Part shown: positions 5,497 through 5,742 of the stretch, piece by piece
How the letters are laid out: every line of letters begins with the position of its first letter
How positions within the stretch are numbered: the first letter of the stretch is position 1
Assembly: GCA_022866645.1 (NCBI GenBank)
Contig: JALHUQ010000092.1
Span: 1 to 5,742 of the forward strand
DNA from: Woeseiaceae bacterium
GTDB lineage: Bacteria; Pseudomonadota; Gammaproteobacteria; Steroidobacterales; Woeseiaceae
Direction: 5' to 3'
DNA: 5,742 nt
The notes under the pieces: generated by a model
What the model saw: only the letters and a program-made list of their open reading frames with translations
Told to the model about the DNA's origin: nothing
Databases searched by the model: none
Translations under genes and position numbers: made by a program

Positions 5497-5742
5497 CGCC
5501 GACGTAATTCGGCAGTTTGTCGGCAAACCGGCTCGCGAGAAGCTTGCGGCAATCAAGGTCTTCGACGAAATAGACTCAACGAACAGCTATCTGATGCAAA
5601 TACCGGGGCCGATACCGGGACAGATGGGGATTGCCGTAACGAGTAACCAGACGGCAGGCCGCGGCCGCTTTGGCAAAAGATGGCAGTCGCCGCCAGGTTC
5701 CGGCCTGTGCCTGTCGGCGGCCTATACATTCTCATCGCAGCC
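5483..5742 (+). CDS. birA: Biotin--[acetyl-CoA-carboxylase] ligase, catalytic domain only, 3' truncated by window end
   Basis: Eighty-six codons are visible before the window ends. The translation carries FDEIDSTNSYLM at 27-38, which matches the IDSTN block opening the catalytic domain, then TSNQTAGRGRFGKRWQSPPG (53-72), the biotin/ATP-binding GRGRxGRxW loop, then GLCLSAAYTF (74-83). The enzyme makes biotinyl-AMP and attaches biotin to the carrier subunit of acetyl-CoA carboxylase in the cytoplasm. Bifunctional BirA of E. coli has a winged-helix domain of about 60 residues ahead of this region. Here the frame has a TGA at 5450-5452 and the first ATG is at 5483, so that domain is absent. This should be a monofunctional ligase that does not repress the biotin operon. 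It overlaps plsY by 14 nt in a different frame. The coupling suits coordinated fatty acid and phospholipid synthesis. Identity is secure; the rest of the protein cannot be assessed. Confidence 0.9.
   Translation, partial: MISLDADVIRQFVGKPAREKLAAIKVFDEIDSTNSYLMQIPGPIPGQMGIAVTSNQTAGRGRFGKRWQSPPGSGLCLSAAYTFSSQ

Overview
The window is compactly coded bacterial DNA of moderate GC content. Six genes and one gene remnant fill almost all of it, with many short overlaps. The gene set (PlsY, a YegS/DgkB-type lipid kinase, a biotin ligase, an M61 aminopeptidase with PDZ, a CtlX-like hydrolase) suggests a Gram-negative proteobacterium, perhaps a gammaproteobacterium. That placement is inference from gene style only; no rRNA or other marker is present.

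Region 1 (1-3886, + strand) opens with the last 44 codons of a CtlX-type citrulline hydrolase, recognised by its C-terminal GGSVRCMLAEI catalytic-cysteine motif. After its stop, 138-365 stays open but has no credible start codon. Its translation resembles the C-terminal tail of an SPFH/prohibitin-like (Band 7) membrane protein, so I call it a 3' gene remnant. Two bases later begins a complete 273-aa amidinotransferase-fold hydrolase. It has the active-site layout of the arginine dihydrolase domain of cyanobacterial ArgZ/AgrE (TANAG, EGAGD, HIDTCF, GGSAKC) but no attached ornithine cyclodeaminase domain. An M61 aminopeptidase with a PDZ domain follows after 7 nt, and a ten-helix EamA/DMT transporter overlaps the peptidase stop by 4 nt (ATGA). 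The layout fits co-transcription.

Region 2 (3872-4771, - strand) is a diacylglycerol-kinase-like lipid kinase. Its 3' end overlaps the 3' end of the transporter by 15 bp, and I see no terminator between them.

Region 3 (4772-5742, + strand) starts with a 53-bp divergent spacer carrying promoter-like elements. It is followed by plsY (acyl-phosphate:glycerol-3-phosphate acyltransferase) and, overlapping by 14 nt, the start of a biotin-protein ligase that lacks the N-terminal DNA-binding domain and runs off the window.

Two functional themes emerge. The left side can release ornithine and ammonia from citrulline (CtlX) and possibly from arginine (ArgZ-like enzyme), with a peptidase and a metabolite transporter alongside. 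The right side concerns membrane lipids: PlsY makes lysophosphatidate, the divergent kinase phosphorylates a lipid, and the biotin ligase activates acetyl-CoA carboxylase for fatty acid synthesis. I found no mobile element, CRISPR array, tRNA or rRNA.
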